A program made the position numbers and the translations under genes. From Protonemura montana (Eukaryota; Arthropoda; Insecta; Plecoptera; Nemouridae), in NCBI GenBank assembly GCA_947568835.1, contig OX387605.1:13520418-13584417 (forward strand): 64,000 nt of DNA, given 5' to 3'. Under the pieces are notes generated by a model. The model did no database searches. It had not been told where the DNA came from and worked only from the letters and a program-made list of their open reading frames with translations. Below are positions 13,990-25,056 of this stretch, piece by piece (the first letter of the stretch is position 1; each line of letters starts with the position of its first letter).

Positions 13990-14388
13990 GCAGCTGTTAA
14001 ATTTCGCGGCGGCGCTAGCTTTAGCAGCACTGGCGGTGGTGGTGGCTTGGATGTGGTAGCACTGACTTTGCGTTGATCAAGGCGAAGACTCAGTTGGAAT
14101 CGTGGTCGCCATCTTGCTTTTTTCAGTTAGTGGGGCGCCTTCGAGTAAAATTCCTTTCGAGTAGAATAAGTCATTCTTCTAAAGCTGTAAGCGTACTAAT
14201 AGATACTCCTGCGTCTCTGGTAGTTTGCATATTTTTCCTGTTAGTTTTGAGAATTTAAATAACTAACGCAGTTACTTTTGGATTTGCGTTTGGACAGCGT
14301 CCAAAGTACCAGTGATTCAGGAATACAGGATTTTTCATATAGGTGTGGTTAATATATGTCAATATACTGTGAACTTGCTCTCTTTTAG
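13990..14388 (+). promoter_or_regulatory. Probable CHTOP promoter and 5' UTR region
   Basis: A GC/CpG-rich patch at 14003-14060 is followed by GTCGCCATCTTGC at 14104-14116. The latter matches the YY1-type GCCATCTTG element common near animal transcription starts. A pyrimidine-rich tract ending in AG at 14388 looks like a 3' splice site just before the proposed CHTOP start codon, which implies a 5' UTR intron. The start site is not determinable. Confidence 0.4.
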
Positions 14389-14401
14389 GTATTCTACGGG
14401 C

Positions 14402-17400
14402 ATGGCAGGCTATAAGAGAGCTATGGCAAAGAATGCTACTTCGCTTTCGATCAACGAACGGTGAGAGCACATGATAGAAAGCATTTACGGCTACTGCGAA
14501 TGTCATCTGGTTTGCTATCGTTTCTGACACTGCTGCAGCCCAAAATCTTCAGCTGCAATGAAAGTGGCCACCAGTGTACTACTGAGGGCTGTTGAAATAG
14601 ATTTCTCGAGTCTATTTACTTTTCTTCATCTAGAAATGTTCTTGGAGAATTATCTGAAAATATTTAAGAGATTCTTTCCTCCATGATACTCAGATTTAAT
14701 TGTGCCTACTCTATTTAAAGAAGGTCTTATAAATGCATGAATAATGCCAGCTATGAGCAAATGAGGGTTAATTAGTTTATTGGATGTGCTTTAACATAAA
14801 CCAAAGAATAAACTTAGTTCTCTAGTTGTTTGAGTGCAGATATTGTGGGTTCTAAGAGCAAATTGTTACTGTCCTTAATTGCAATAGCATTGCGGGTGTA
14901 ACAGCTGATAGCCACTGGCAGTCAGGCTGGTTGGATGAATGTTGCTTAAGCAACAGGTTTCATGTTGCTTGTTCATGAAAAGACAGGTGAGACTTAAAAA
15001 TGGCATTCTCTCGAAGGCAAGCGCTGAAAAGTTGCTGATGCTAATGCTTGGGTCTGTTTGAAATAACAGATTTATTTCATGCCAATAATGTTTAAAAATT
15101 GATTGGTAATGACTCAAGAATGGTACCTCTTGCTATAACCGCTTTACTTAAAAGGAGCAATAAGTCTCCATTGGAATTGAAGAAAAGTCGCAATGCCAGT
15201 AGAAAGAAGAGAATAAAGAAGACCTCAAAAAATTAGTGAGAAACCTTATGAAGATGATCAAAGAGGAGATATTATTTGAGGAAGGAGTATAAGCCACCAT
15301 TACTTTTCAGATGTAAAAGCTCTCGTGGCAAGGCTCTTATATCAGATGGATAATTATAACCCGGAAAAAAGCTGGCGTCAATAGCATTGAATCCATTGGA
15401 GGTACCATTCTTCTAAATCCAAAGCTGTTGTGAGTCATTAATGACAACACAGTATGAAAACAGGATTGCCAGTTCTGATAAAAGTCGATGGAATTTTCTT
15501 CCACTACCATGACTAAGAACTGCAGCCATATTTAGTTTTCTTAGATTAGCATGCAAACATTGCTGCTGTCAATATCTGCCAATAAAATCCCCCTCAAGGG
15601 ATTAGCAGAATTGGGAGACTATGCCGAATTGCTCACCCTATTGCTCACCCAAAAAATGAATGTCTATGGCAAGCACTCTGCTGGTAGATTGTTTTGTGGG
15701 TAGCAAAAAAATAAATCGAATCAGTTAGCTAGTATTTGTGAGTCTAAAATCCCCAGTTAACATAAATAATCAATAAAATTTGCTCAGGGGCATGTATTGA
15801 GATTGAACATCTCTTTTCATATATATCAGCACAAACTGCTTTATGAGAGCAAACAATCTCACGTTCACTTGGTGTATAATCAGATTTATAAGCCTCGTGA
15901 TACGTAGTAGGTTGAAGGCCTGGTAAGATTTAATCTCCAAATGGACAAGAATTGGTGCCCACTGGCATTGTCGAGAGGCAGAATGCCACAGAGATATTTG
16001 AGATCAACCTGCGAAGCTTCGTGGCTGACAATGAGAGTTTTATCCTGGCGGGCGGCACAGCTTCACCTCGCTGAGGACGAACCCCACGCAAGGCCTCGTG
16101 CAGACGATCCGTGTGAACAACGCCCTGACGCAGCAGATGACTTCGAGGGCCCACCGCCTAGCGCTGCAGATGGAGCGACGACCGACAGTAGTGGCAGCAT
16201 TGCAGATCAAGAAGGTAAGACATTATTTTGCATTCCTGGCAGGAGGAGGGCATATTTGGCTCTTGGTGTTAGAACTTTTATGTTGTTTTATTGTAGTTTG
16301 CTGGCGGAGTAAAGTTTGTCCAGCTGGATGTTATTTCTAAATTAATTAACTAGAGACCATGACTTCTGTCAGCATACCAATGTCAATACATTTTTGCGCT
16401 GCTGTGGGATTTCTCAATTACTGCTTCTTGTAATTTAGGAATGCAATCATAAATGCAATTAAAGGATTTCTACAAAATTAGAACAATCGTACTAGTAAAT
16501 AACATTTCATATGGATTTTGTTATAATTACATGTCTAGATGGGGCTCATGTTTTCTAGTTTCTAGTCTTAGTATTGACCAGCCTTGTTTGTTTCCTGTCC
16601 TGTAGAAGACGTTGCGGCAGCGTTTAGGCCAGCAGCCTTTGGGCGGTACGTCAGTCCAGGTGCAATCATCGTTCCGTGGAGGAAGGGAGAGAGCGCGCGG
16701 AAGGGGCACCGGCTTACGTAAGACTTTAAGCCTTGGGAGGAATTTCCTCCCAACAAGGTTTCTGAAATTTGGGTTGATCACGTTTTGTAAAAGGCTTGCT
16801 GTACCTCATCACCATATTCACTTGATAGCACAATTTTCTCAGATCCCAGGTTCATAATCAGTCACCAAAGAAGGGTTGCATTTTGACAATAAAGACGACC
16901 CTCTTTCTTGCCCCTGTGTAATAATATTAATTCTGGGGTGGTTTGTGGGCTGAAGGGCTGAAGACTTCTAGCATTTTGACCATATATCATACATCATATA
17001 TATCACATATCATACTAATATACCATATTTTGGTATAACATTTTTTGCCTTTGGACGCTTGTTACTTTTGGCACAAATTTGATTGCTTGCAGATTTTGTG
17101 GAAAAGGATTCAAGCTTACTTTCTGTTTGTTAATTTGATAAGAGATTTCAAACTTTCATTCCCTAAACAATTATTAGCAATCCCTCCTGAAAATTCTTTG
17201 GTAGATGTTTTAAAACTGAAGAGCATGTGTGAAATCTGATTTTAAATAGCAGATGCTTCCAATGCAGAAAGTATTTTTTTTAGGACCACTGATAACCTCT
17301 CAAAAATTGATGCCCAAACAGGGACTGGAAATCCTGTACCCATCTGTCGCTGGTGTTACTTTAACAATTGAGCTACTTGGAAATGTCCTTTTTGAGAAGA

Positions 17401-18366
17401 TATTAGTGCATTTAATGAAATTGGCGGATCTCTAAGAACTAGAACTGTGAGGCTCTGAATACTCAGTCACTCAGATTCCAGTGACTCCAGTAACTCAAAT
17501 TTGACGTTTGATGTGTTTTGTTCTGTGAGATCTGATTTAAATTGCAAATGCTTGTAATGCACAAAGAATGTGTAATATTAAAAACATTTCAAATTTCTCG
17601 AAACATTTTGAGATTTCCTCAATTTGAGAGGTAGTGTTCCTAATAATACAACGAGCATCTGCCTGTCTTACATCTTGTTGCTTGGGTATGTCTTTGTGTT
17701 TTGCTCACATCTTAACTGTTTACCTACTAGCATCGTGTACCAAAACTGGTGGTTGAAATGACTCTTGAATCAGGTGTCACCAACGTCATCCTGTCAACCC
17801 GTGGGCAGTTCCACCAAGGATCACGTCGTGGACTCTCCACTTCACCGCGTCGCGGTGTTTCAACACGCGGCCAGTTCCGTGGCGTGGCAATCCGCCGAAA
17901 CCTCACGGTCCTCACTCGAGGCCGGGGGCAGACTCGTGGGCTTCCCCGTGGAAGAGGGCTTCGCGGACAAGTACAGGGCCGTGGGCTACCGAGAGAACAA
18001 CTTCGTGGGCAAATTCGCGGGCAAATTCGTGGACAACTTCGCGGGCAGAATCGAGGTCGTGGGCAGCCCACTGTGCGAGCATCAACTCGAGGGCAGCCCA
18101 CTGTGCGAGCATCAACTCGTGGGCAACTTCGTGGTCAGCTACGTGGGCAACTTCGTGGGCAGAATCGAAGTCGTGGGCAGCCCACTGTGCGAGCATCAAC
18201 TCGAGGGCAGAGGGGGGTACAGCGGGGCACACGGGGCCGAGGCGCTAGGCAGCCTGCACTTCCAGTTTCCAAGGAAGAATTAGACAAGCAGCTGGATAGC
18301 TATATGTCTTCGACGAAGTCGCATCTCGATCAGGAATTAGACACTTATATGACGAGCATTATATAG
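14402..18366 (+). CDS. CHTOP: Chromatin target of PRMT1 (CHTOP), mRNA-export RGG protein
   Basis: CHTOP is a nuclear, arginine-methylated RGG protein that binds the TREX export machinery. Coding exons proposed: 14402-14460 (MAGYKRAMAKNATSLSINER, matching the family's conserved SLNER segment), 16061-16214 (FTSLRTNP... RLALQMERRPTVVAALQIKK, the UAP56-binding-type region), 16606-16717 (KTLRQRLG..., RG-rich) and 17731-18366. The last exon holds a long Arg/Gly/Gln-rich tract and the diagnostic C-terminal motif (EELDKQLDSYMSSTKSHLD). Phases join cleanly from the first to the third exon. The third ends in phase 1, whereas the fourth opens in phase 0, so either a short exon of 3n+2 nt is missing from my model or a weak donor at 16660 (after GTCCAG) is used. 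The RG tract contains direct DNA repeats at 18060-18215. Poly(A) signals lie at 18922 and 19404. Confidence 0.85.
17226..17420 (-). mobile_element. tRNA-derived SINE copy
   Basis: The plus strand shows the same block as the 7.4-kb and 35.6-kb copies: TTAAAT.GCA.ATGCTT, then CCTCTCAAAAATTGATGCCC, a degenerate complement of a B-box, and the complement of TAGCTCAAT (A-box) near 17368-17380. A second partial copy of the leading segment lies at 17524-17580. It is in the CHTOP intron before the last exon. Confidence 0.65.
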
Positions 18367-18803
18367 AGACTTGCCCCGATGGACAAGGTGTATTTATATT
18401 AATTGAATTTCGTCTGAAGTTTTTGTATTATTTTTGATAATTTTATCGAGTTTCTAATATGTGCCATGTATGTAATCATGTGATTAATGTCTGATTTCAC
18501 CAACATCAAGCTGGACTTTGTTTAAATGTCAAATCCATAGAAACAAATTTTCTGATAATTGGTGACGATTGTGGTAAGATTGAGTGTTTAAAAGGGTTTA
18601 AAAAAAAATACACGTTCAACGGCTGAAAAAGAGGTGGAAATTTACCTTCGAGTGTGGAATTAATTCAAGGAGGCAGACCACAGCAAAGAAAATGCATTTT
18701 GAAGCTGTCAATATTTTCCCCTTGTGCCAAGATCAATGGATGCTTAGATTTAAAGATTTGTAATGTGCCAAAAGGCTGGGATAACAAATATAGTTTTTGG
18801 AAA

Positions 18804-18920
18804 GGTAGAAAGAGAGTACGGAACTTACCAAGCAAGAGTGGCAGGCAGCGATAGAAGATCAATTATCTTCTCAAGCGGCCTGCCACTCTTGCTTGGTAAG
18901 TTCTGTACTCTCCTTCTACC
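18804..18920. repeat. Near-perfect 43-bp inverted repeat (hairpin) downstream of CHTOP
   Basis: Arms 18804-18846 and 18878-18920 are complementary at 41 of 43 positions, with one of the two differences a G:U pair. The 31-base loop itself contains a further 7-bp pairing (AGAAGAT/ATCTTCT). AATAAA follows at 18922. It would lie in the CHTOP 3' UTR if the distal poly(A) site at 19404 is used. Confidence 0.9.
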
Positions 18921-18921
18921 C

Positions 18922-18927
18922 AATAAA
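18922..18927 (+). terminator. Candidate CHTOP polyadenylation signal
   Basis: AATAAA immediately after the hairpin, about 560 bp past the stop. A second AATAAA lies at 19404-19409. Which one is used is unknown. Confidence 0.45.
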
Positions 18928-19623
18928 CATGTTCGTTATTTCATAGAAATAGGTGCTAGATATAAACGTAACGTAAAGAATTTTTCTGAATTCACAAAAC
19001 ATTCTGTTTTGAGTTAAAATCTACAAAAACAGTACTTTCTCGTGTTACCTGGGCTTTATTAGCTTGCTTGATTTAAGCAAAATGTTGATGATTTTTAGAA
19101 TATTAAAATTTGACCCTCAACCAAGTTTAGTATGATGTTGTGAAATGGACCCAAAGACATGGCACTGAACTTTGAATTTGGCAAGTGTACCTACATGTGC
19201 ATTTTTTTTCATGCTAGTTGAACCAATATTCTCAAATTAAACTATATTAACGACTGATTTCTAAAAACTTTATTGTTTTATATGTGCTAACTTGCAATCG
19301 CCTAGGATTTCTGTTTTGCTTACTCATACTAGTAATTATGACAACCATCAGCTTGTGGATATTTCGTTTCTAAGTTGTGACCTATATAAGGAATGCAGTA
19401 TTGAATAAATGAAACTGTAATGTTGACTGTTCCTTACAGTATTGTTTTAATACACAATGCTTTTTTAATCGTGGAAGTGTCGAAGTACAGTGATGTGCCA
19501 TGTATCTCCTGTTGGTATCTAGCCCAAAGCAAAAATCAATAGAGTACCTATGTCATTGAGTCATGGTTGCTTGTGCTTAGATGTTGTCTGACATAACCTC
19601 ATCAAAACTACAACTTTTCAGAC

Positions 19624-21913
19624 ATGAATGATTCAATTGCAACGAAACTTTTGACAATTGAGCTGCGTCTTGCTAGCGAGCTTGGCATGCTTTCTTTTGG
19701 GAAACCAGTACACTGCATGTACAATCCCATTGAATATGCCTTCGACATGCACTCGCTGTTTGTGAACAGATACTGCACCTCGCGAAAGAAGATTTTGTTC
19801 TTGGGAATGAATCCTGGACCATGGGGAATGGCTCAAACTGGGGTAACTAATAATTATTTAATGCAAATAATATATAGAATGGAAAAATAAGCAAAATGAA
19901 ATAAAACAAAATAAGCTTCTTAAATGTACATTTTGTAGCAATGTCTTCTCCTCTTAAAACTTTTTTATGGTAATGCTGAAACTCCCCATGAGTTGATGTT
20001 TAAATGACAGACATTGACGGTTAGGGCAATAACCGAACTGAAATGCCTTGATAACCAAAATTGAAACCCGAACTCTTAAAATGCAATTTCTTTGGACTGG
20101 AAAAGTAAAGAGCTTGATTTTCATTTTCCTGGTAGGTACAAGCTTACAGTTTTTTGGTATGTCGTGTATATCCTCCTTTCCACTTTCCTAGCTACAATAA
20201 CCAGTATGTTAGCAAACCTCACCTATTATAGACAATAAATTGGAAATGTATACCTTTATCTGAAGCCCATTGCTTCAATAATATTATACACTTGGCGTAG
20301 AGTCGAGGGATTAAAAAAGTTGAACAGAAGTATAGCATGTTTAAACTTTCATTTTAAATACTTCAAAAAAATTATTTTATTTTATTGATTTATTGAAACA
20401 GATTTGCAGGTACATAAATTGCGGTGTCTGGGTATCCAGCATAACTATTTTAATCATATTTTATTCCAAAGGATACGCCTCACAATTTAACCAAAATTAG
20501 TCGAGAGGTCTCATTTTGTGAGTTTTTATTTTTATTTTCCAAGATCTATTACTAGTTCAGCCCTCTATTTTGCATTCTGCTCCTAACCAGGTGCCATTTG
20601 GAGAAGTGAATGCTGTGAGAGAATGGCTGAAAGTGGAAGGCTTTGTAAAGAAGCCTCACTGTGAGCATCCGAAGAGACCTGTGATGGGTCTGGCCTGCCA
20701 CCGCAGCGAAGTTAGTGGCAAACGGTTTTGGGCTCTATTTCGGGATATCAGCGGACATCCTGACACTTTCTTCCAAAATGCTTTCGTATACAACCATTGT
20801 CCTGTTGCATTTTTAGCAGAAAGTGGAAACAACATTACGGTGCCTGAGCTAAAGGTTTGTGTAGAGGAGAGACAGCTACATAATATCTCAGGTATACCTA
20901 CTTACAAAAGTTGGTGGAAGTTCATTAAAATACTTTTGCTTGTTAAGAGTTGTTTTATCGGGAAAGAGCGAAGTGTAATAGGTAATTTTGTTCTTTGCAG
21001 TTCTTTGCAAAATCCCGACTCCAGTAAATATGAGATGTACAGAGGCTTTTTTATCAATAAAAGTACTTGCAGACATTTTTCTTAAAGTAATTGTCTCCCA
21101 TTTGCTTACTAGATAAAAGTTATTAAAAATATTAAATAAAAATATGGACCCGATTTATCACACATTTTCCAAATGACGGCATGCTACTTGCGTGGTGTGT
21201 CTCCAAGGATATCATTGCAGCAAAGCAGGCACTTGGCCAGCTCCATGGTATGTCAGTGGTCTTTCGAGCCTTGGGTAGCCCGCCATTTTTCTACTGGTAT
21301 GAAGCAGTGAGACCGTTGAATACACACTCAACTGTAAGACATGATTGCAAGCTTGCTGCATTTGACTGACAGCCTTGCCAAGACGTGGCTACCCATCTAA
21401 GCTCATGCTACCACTGAATTCAGTGTCTCTGGAGTTATGTCTAGCAAGGCATACCACCAAAGAGAAAATGTGTCATAAATCTTTTGAGATTTTTTCAGGT
21501 GGAATATTTAATTGGTTGGTGGTTTTGACACTAAATGTAAGGCCTTAAAAGCAAATTGGTAGATTTCTGTTCAATGTTCTTGTAAATAATGGTTGCAATT
21601 ACAAATGAATCAAACCAAATGGAGGTCACAGCTACATTTTTCCTTCCAGCTAGCGGAAAGGAAGCAGTTGACGTCTCTTTGCGACCAAGCACTTGGCGAG
21701 GTCCTTGACTTGCTATGCACGGATGTAGTGGTGGCTGTTGGAAAGTTTGCCGAGCAACGAGCTAAGCATGTGGTTGCCATCTCTAGCCTTTCGTGCCGAG
21801 TTTGCGCAATTGCACATCCCAGTCCACGGAACTGTGGGGTAAAGAACTGGCCTGCAACCGCCACCAAACAACTCACCGAGCTTGGTTTAATGCCGTTCTT
21901 GCAGCCAGGATGA
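19624..21913 (+). CDS. SMUG1: Single-strand-selective monofunctional uracil-DNA glycosylase
   Basis: SMUG1 removes uracil and some oxidised pyrimidines from nuclear DNA as the first step of base excision repair. Three exons in phase 0 throughout: 19624-19842, 20591-20854, 21650-21913; 248 residues against about 270 in human. Exon 1 ends with the catalytic-site motif GMNPGPWGMAQTG, continued by VPFGEV in exon 2. Exon 2 also has HPKRPV...SEVSG.RFW and the VYNHCP segment. Exon 3 has VGKFAEQRAK and the DNA-intercalation motif HPSPRN. The N-terminus is slightly short, with a 3' splice site (TTTTCAG) two bases before the start codon, so the 5' UTR is probably spliced. All active-site motifs are intact. 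Confidence 0.93.
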
Positions 21914-24900
21914 AGCGACAGGATATGGGAGGTAGGTTGGGGAATATGAAAATGAATGGGAATTACTTTCCCAGGTAGCACACAGGTACTTCTTGGTTTG
22001 GCCCACCAATCGCTATAGATTTGACTTAGCTAACTAATAGTTACTACCCAAATTAAATTCCTTCCCATTTTCTTGGTCAGTTTTCACTGGGCTTTGTCTA
22101 TAATTGCTTTTGTGTGAAGTACCTTAACACTGGCTACTGATATGACTTTAATCTCTGCACACGCATGGGTGTGTGTAAATTGAAAGCTGGTGATAACCAC
22201 AATTTGCCGGATGGTGCATTTGAATTCTTAGAAACTAGGTCAATATCATTGGCTATCTAATCTTGAAAGCAAGAGGCCTTCTTAAAAGTAATAGATGTGA
22301 ATTGTTTTTCACCATGGAAAGATCTTGCCATCATCCTCAGTTCAAGAATTGCAACTCTGGTTTTTCACAATACTGGTGTATTCAATGGGGTAAGTTGATT
22401 TTTATGCTACCAATTTGGTCACAGCATTACATTTCATTGAGCTAGAAATGCACAATTTAGAAATCATCTGGGCAATAGTTCATCGCCTTTGGATTTTTAG
22501 AAGAAATATATAATTAATTTTTTTTTCGTTAGGAAACAATTTATTCTCTCCCATTTGGTTCTTGAAATAAGTATGCATACACTCCATTTAAATCTGCAAA
22601 ATGTCTTTAATAAGTAAAATTCAAAATTACACTTATTACCATAAAATGTCAAATAATAACCTAATATATTTAACAAGAGATTTGAGATTTATTTTGCAAG
22701 CTTTGTCGTTTTTAACTTGTAAGTAATTAAGCCAATAATAGTTCAAAAGATATAAATCATATCAGCAAAGATCATTTAACAGATAGGTACCTTACCAATC
22801 TAACATAATATTTTTATTAGCACGAAAAAATGTGCTATTATTCATTTTTTATTAATCACTCCTATTAACTTCAGCCGAATTGATTCTTCGACTCAAAAAT
22901 GATCTAAATGGCCACGAACTTTAGTTGGTACGTACGAGGCTACTGGCTAAGACATGATAGGAAAATATGTAGTAGTTATATTATCAATTCAAAACACTTC
23001 ACTCAACACTAAAAAAATATCTAGAATATTCATTTTAAGTATTAGTAACCCATTCTTCAACCATATTTCTTACAAAATTTTCATTTCATCCGTCAGTCGC
23101 TAGAATTTCATAGGCAGGCGAATCACAATGACAGATCATAAGACAGATCTTGCCAGATAGGAGGGTGCTAAAGAAATTAACCTCCAGCAATCACTAACTT
23201 CACAGATCGAAGCTGAGATAAGATCTGTAAACATAACATTTAACCTCTAACAGGAGAAAAAAATACACTGGTTGAGACAATTAAGAACTAGAATTCAATC
23301 GAAAGGAAAATGGACTTACAAAATTTATATACTTTGCTTTTCTTATGCTGTCTTGCATTCATATACATAATAGTTAATAAACAAAGTAGTAGGCACACTA
23401 GGTACTACGTACTTCATAATTAAAATGAACATCGGTTTGAGATTGAAACAACCAATACAATACCAATCCCAACCCAAATTTAATAAATAATTAATGGTAA
23501 TTCCATTTTTAAACAATCAGTAGGTAATAGTAATAATAATCAGAAAGTTCAGAAATCATTATTGAGAACTAGCAAAAAAGTAACTTTCCATTGACTAAAA
23601 ACCATCTAGGACATAATCTACTAAAACATACACCGGAATATGACTGGCCAGATTTTATCATGAACCTAACTACTAATTGGGCTATATTACTTTTGCTAAT
23701 GTCAAGAAGCAGCTCGATACAAAAATACATCTCATTTGGCTCAAATGTGACAATAACGTTAATAGATAATACTTTCCATCTTTGGTTTGTTGGACAGGAA
23801 TCATCTCAGGAATAGATTGTGTACCCTGTTAGAAAACAAATACATAGAAGAAAGTAGTGGGCATCCGAGTGAAGAATATATGGTAGTGCTTCCTCGAATA
23901 GTAATTTTTCACTCGAATGGACTTGTAAGCATACGACTGGCCTTTGTTCTAAATTACTACAATATTAACTACCTACGTACATTGTACGAACTTATGTTTT
24001 TACTAAACATTTGCTGGCAAATCTTCCAAAAAAAATAATCTAGAAGACAAGATGAATGTTTAAAAAAATATAGATATAATCATTATTTCTAAGTCTAGTG
24101 AAAATAACCTAAAACCAAACTGACCAATCAAGCAAGCACACAAACTAAAAAAGTGCCGTTGGCAATAAATTATATGGAGTATACTGTATAAATTATTGGT
24201 CTCCACAATGAAAAAAACATAATGGAACTTTTGCTCCCAAGAAATGTTGGTGCTGCTCGCCCCTAGGACTTGCTTCGTCCCAAATATATAACATAAAAGA
24301 GCATGTTCTCACATCTACATAAAAATGAAACATTGATGAATCATGCAATGCATATTTTGGAAACTATTTAAAATAAAAAGCCACCTACAGCATCCTATTG
24401 CAAGACTTTAAGTGGGCAGAATGGTATATAATTATATTACTAAAATCCCCTGCAGTTCTACTTAAATCAGAAAAACCCAAGTAGGAATAAAAAGACAAAA
24501 CAAACCTCAGCTTAATCCAAATTCTCCAAATCAGTACACGAGCAATAAATTAATATTTTGTTAATCGTACTTGATAATAATATCTCACAACCGATCACAC
24601 AACTTTGAAATAGCAAAAAGAAAGCAGGCAACAAACAGCCCAGAACCTTTTTCTTGCACAAAAACTTCAAGAATTTAGACCCATATTCCTTAACAAACAA
24701 GAAACTCATAACTGGCAGATTGTGAAACTCAAACCCTATTAAGGCCAATTATTTATATTAAAAATATAGTTATACATATTTATTGCTGGTCTGCAATCTG
24801 CATACAAATCACTATCAGTAAACCAGGAAGATGAAGGGAAATACAACAAGCACAAATTTTCCTGAAATAAAGTCAGGATAACTTGCTCTTGTAGTTCTGA

Positions 24901-25056
24901 AATTGCTAGCTGTAGAGTACAGCCCAAACTACAATAAACTTTACAAAGGTTTGAGCTCCATAATCAGCCACACATCAATCATCTTCCCCTTGATCGTAAC
25001 ATCATCCTCCTTACAAGCACCGCTCTCCTCTTCCAGCTGCCCTTAATGGCCGTTCC
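21914..25056. other. Gene-poor AT-rich intergenic DNA
   Basis: Low-GC sequence between SMUG1 and the 3' end of NANP. The scattered open frames of 60-85 codons have no recognisable domain and no supporting splice pattern. It probably contains both genes' 3' UTRs (convergent arrangement) and unrecognised repeats. Confidence 0.5.

Noticed and set aside
17749..18283. Second and third long ORFs overlapping the last CHTOP exon
   Set aside because: They are open by composition (CGT/GGG repeats). Only the frame ending at 18366 carries the conserved CHTOP C-terminus.
20857..21369. An additional SMUG1 exon between 20.86 and 21.37 kb
   Set aside because: Exons 2 and 3 already join in phase with continuous family homology. 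The intervening open frames have no SMUG1-like residues.
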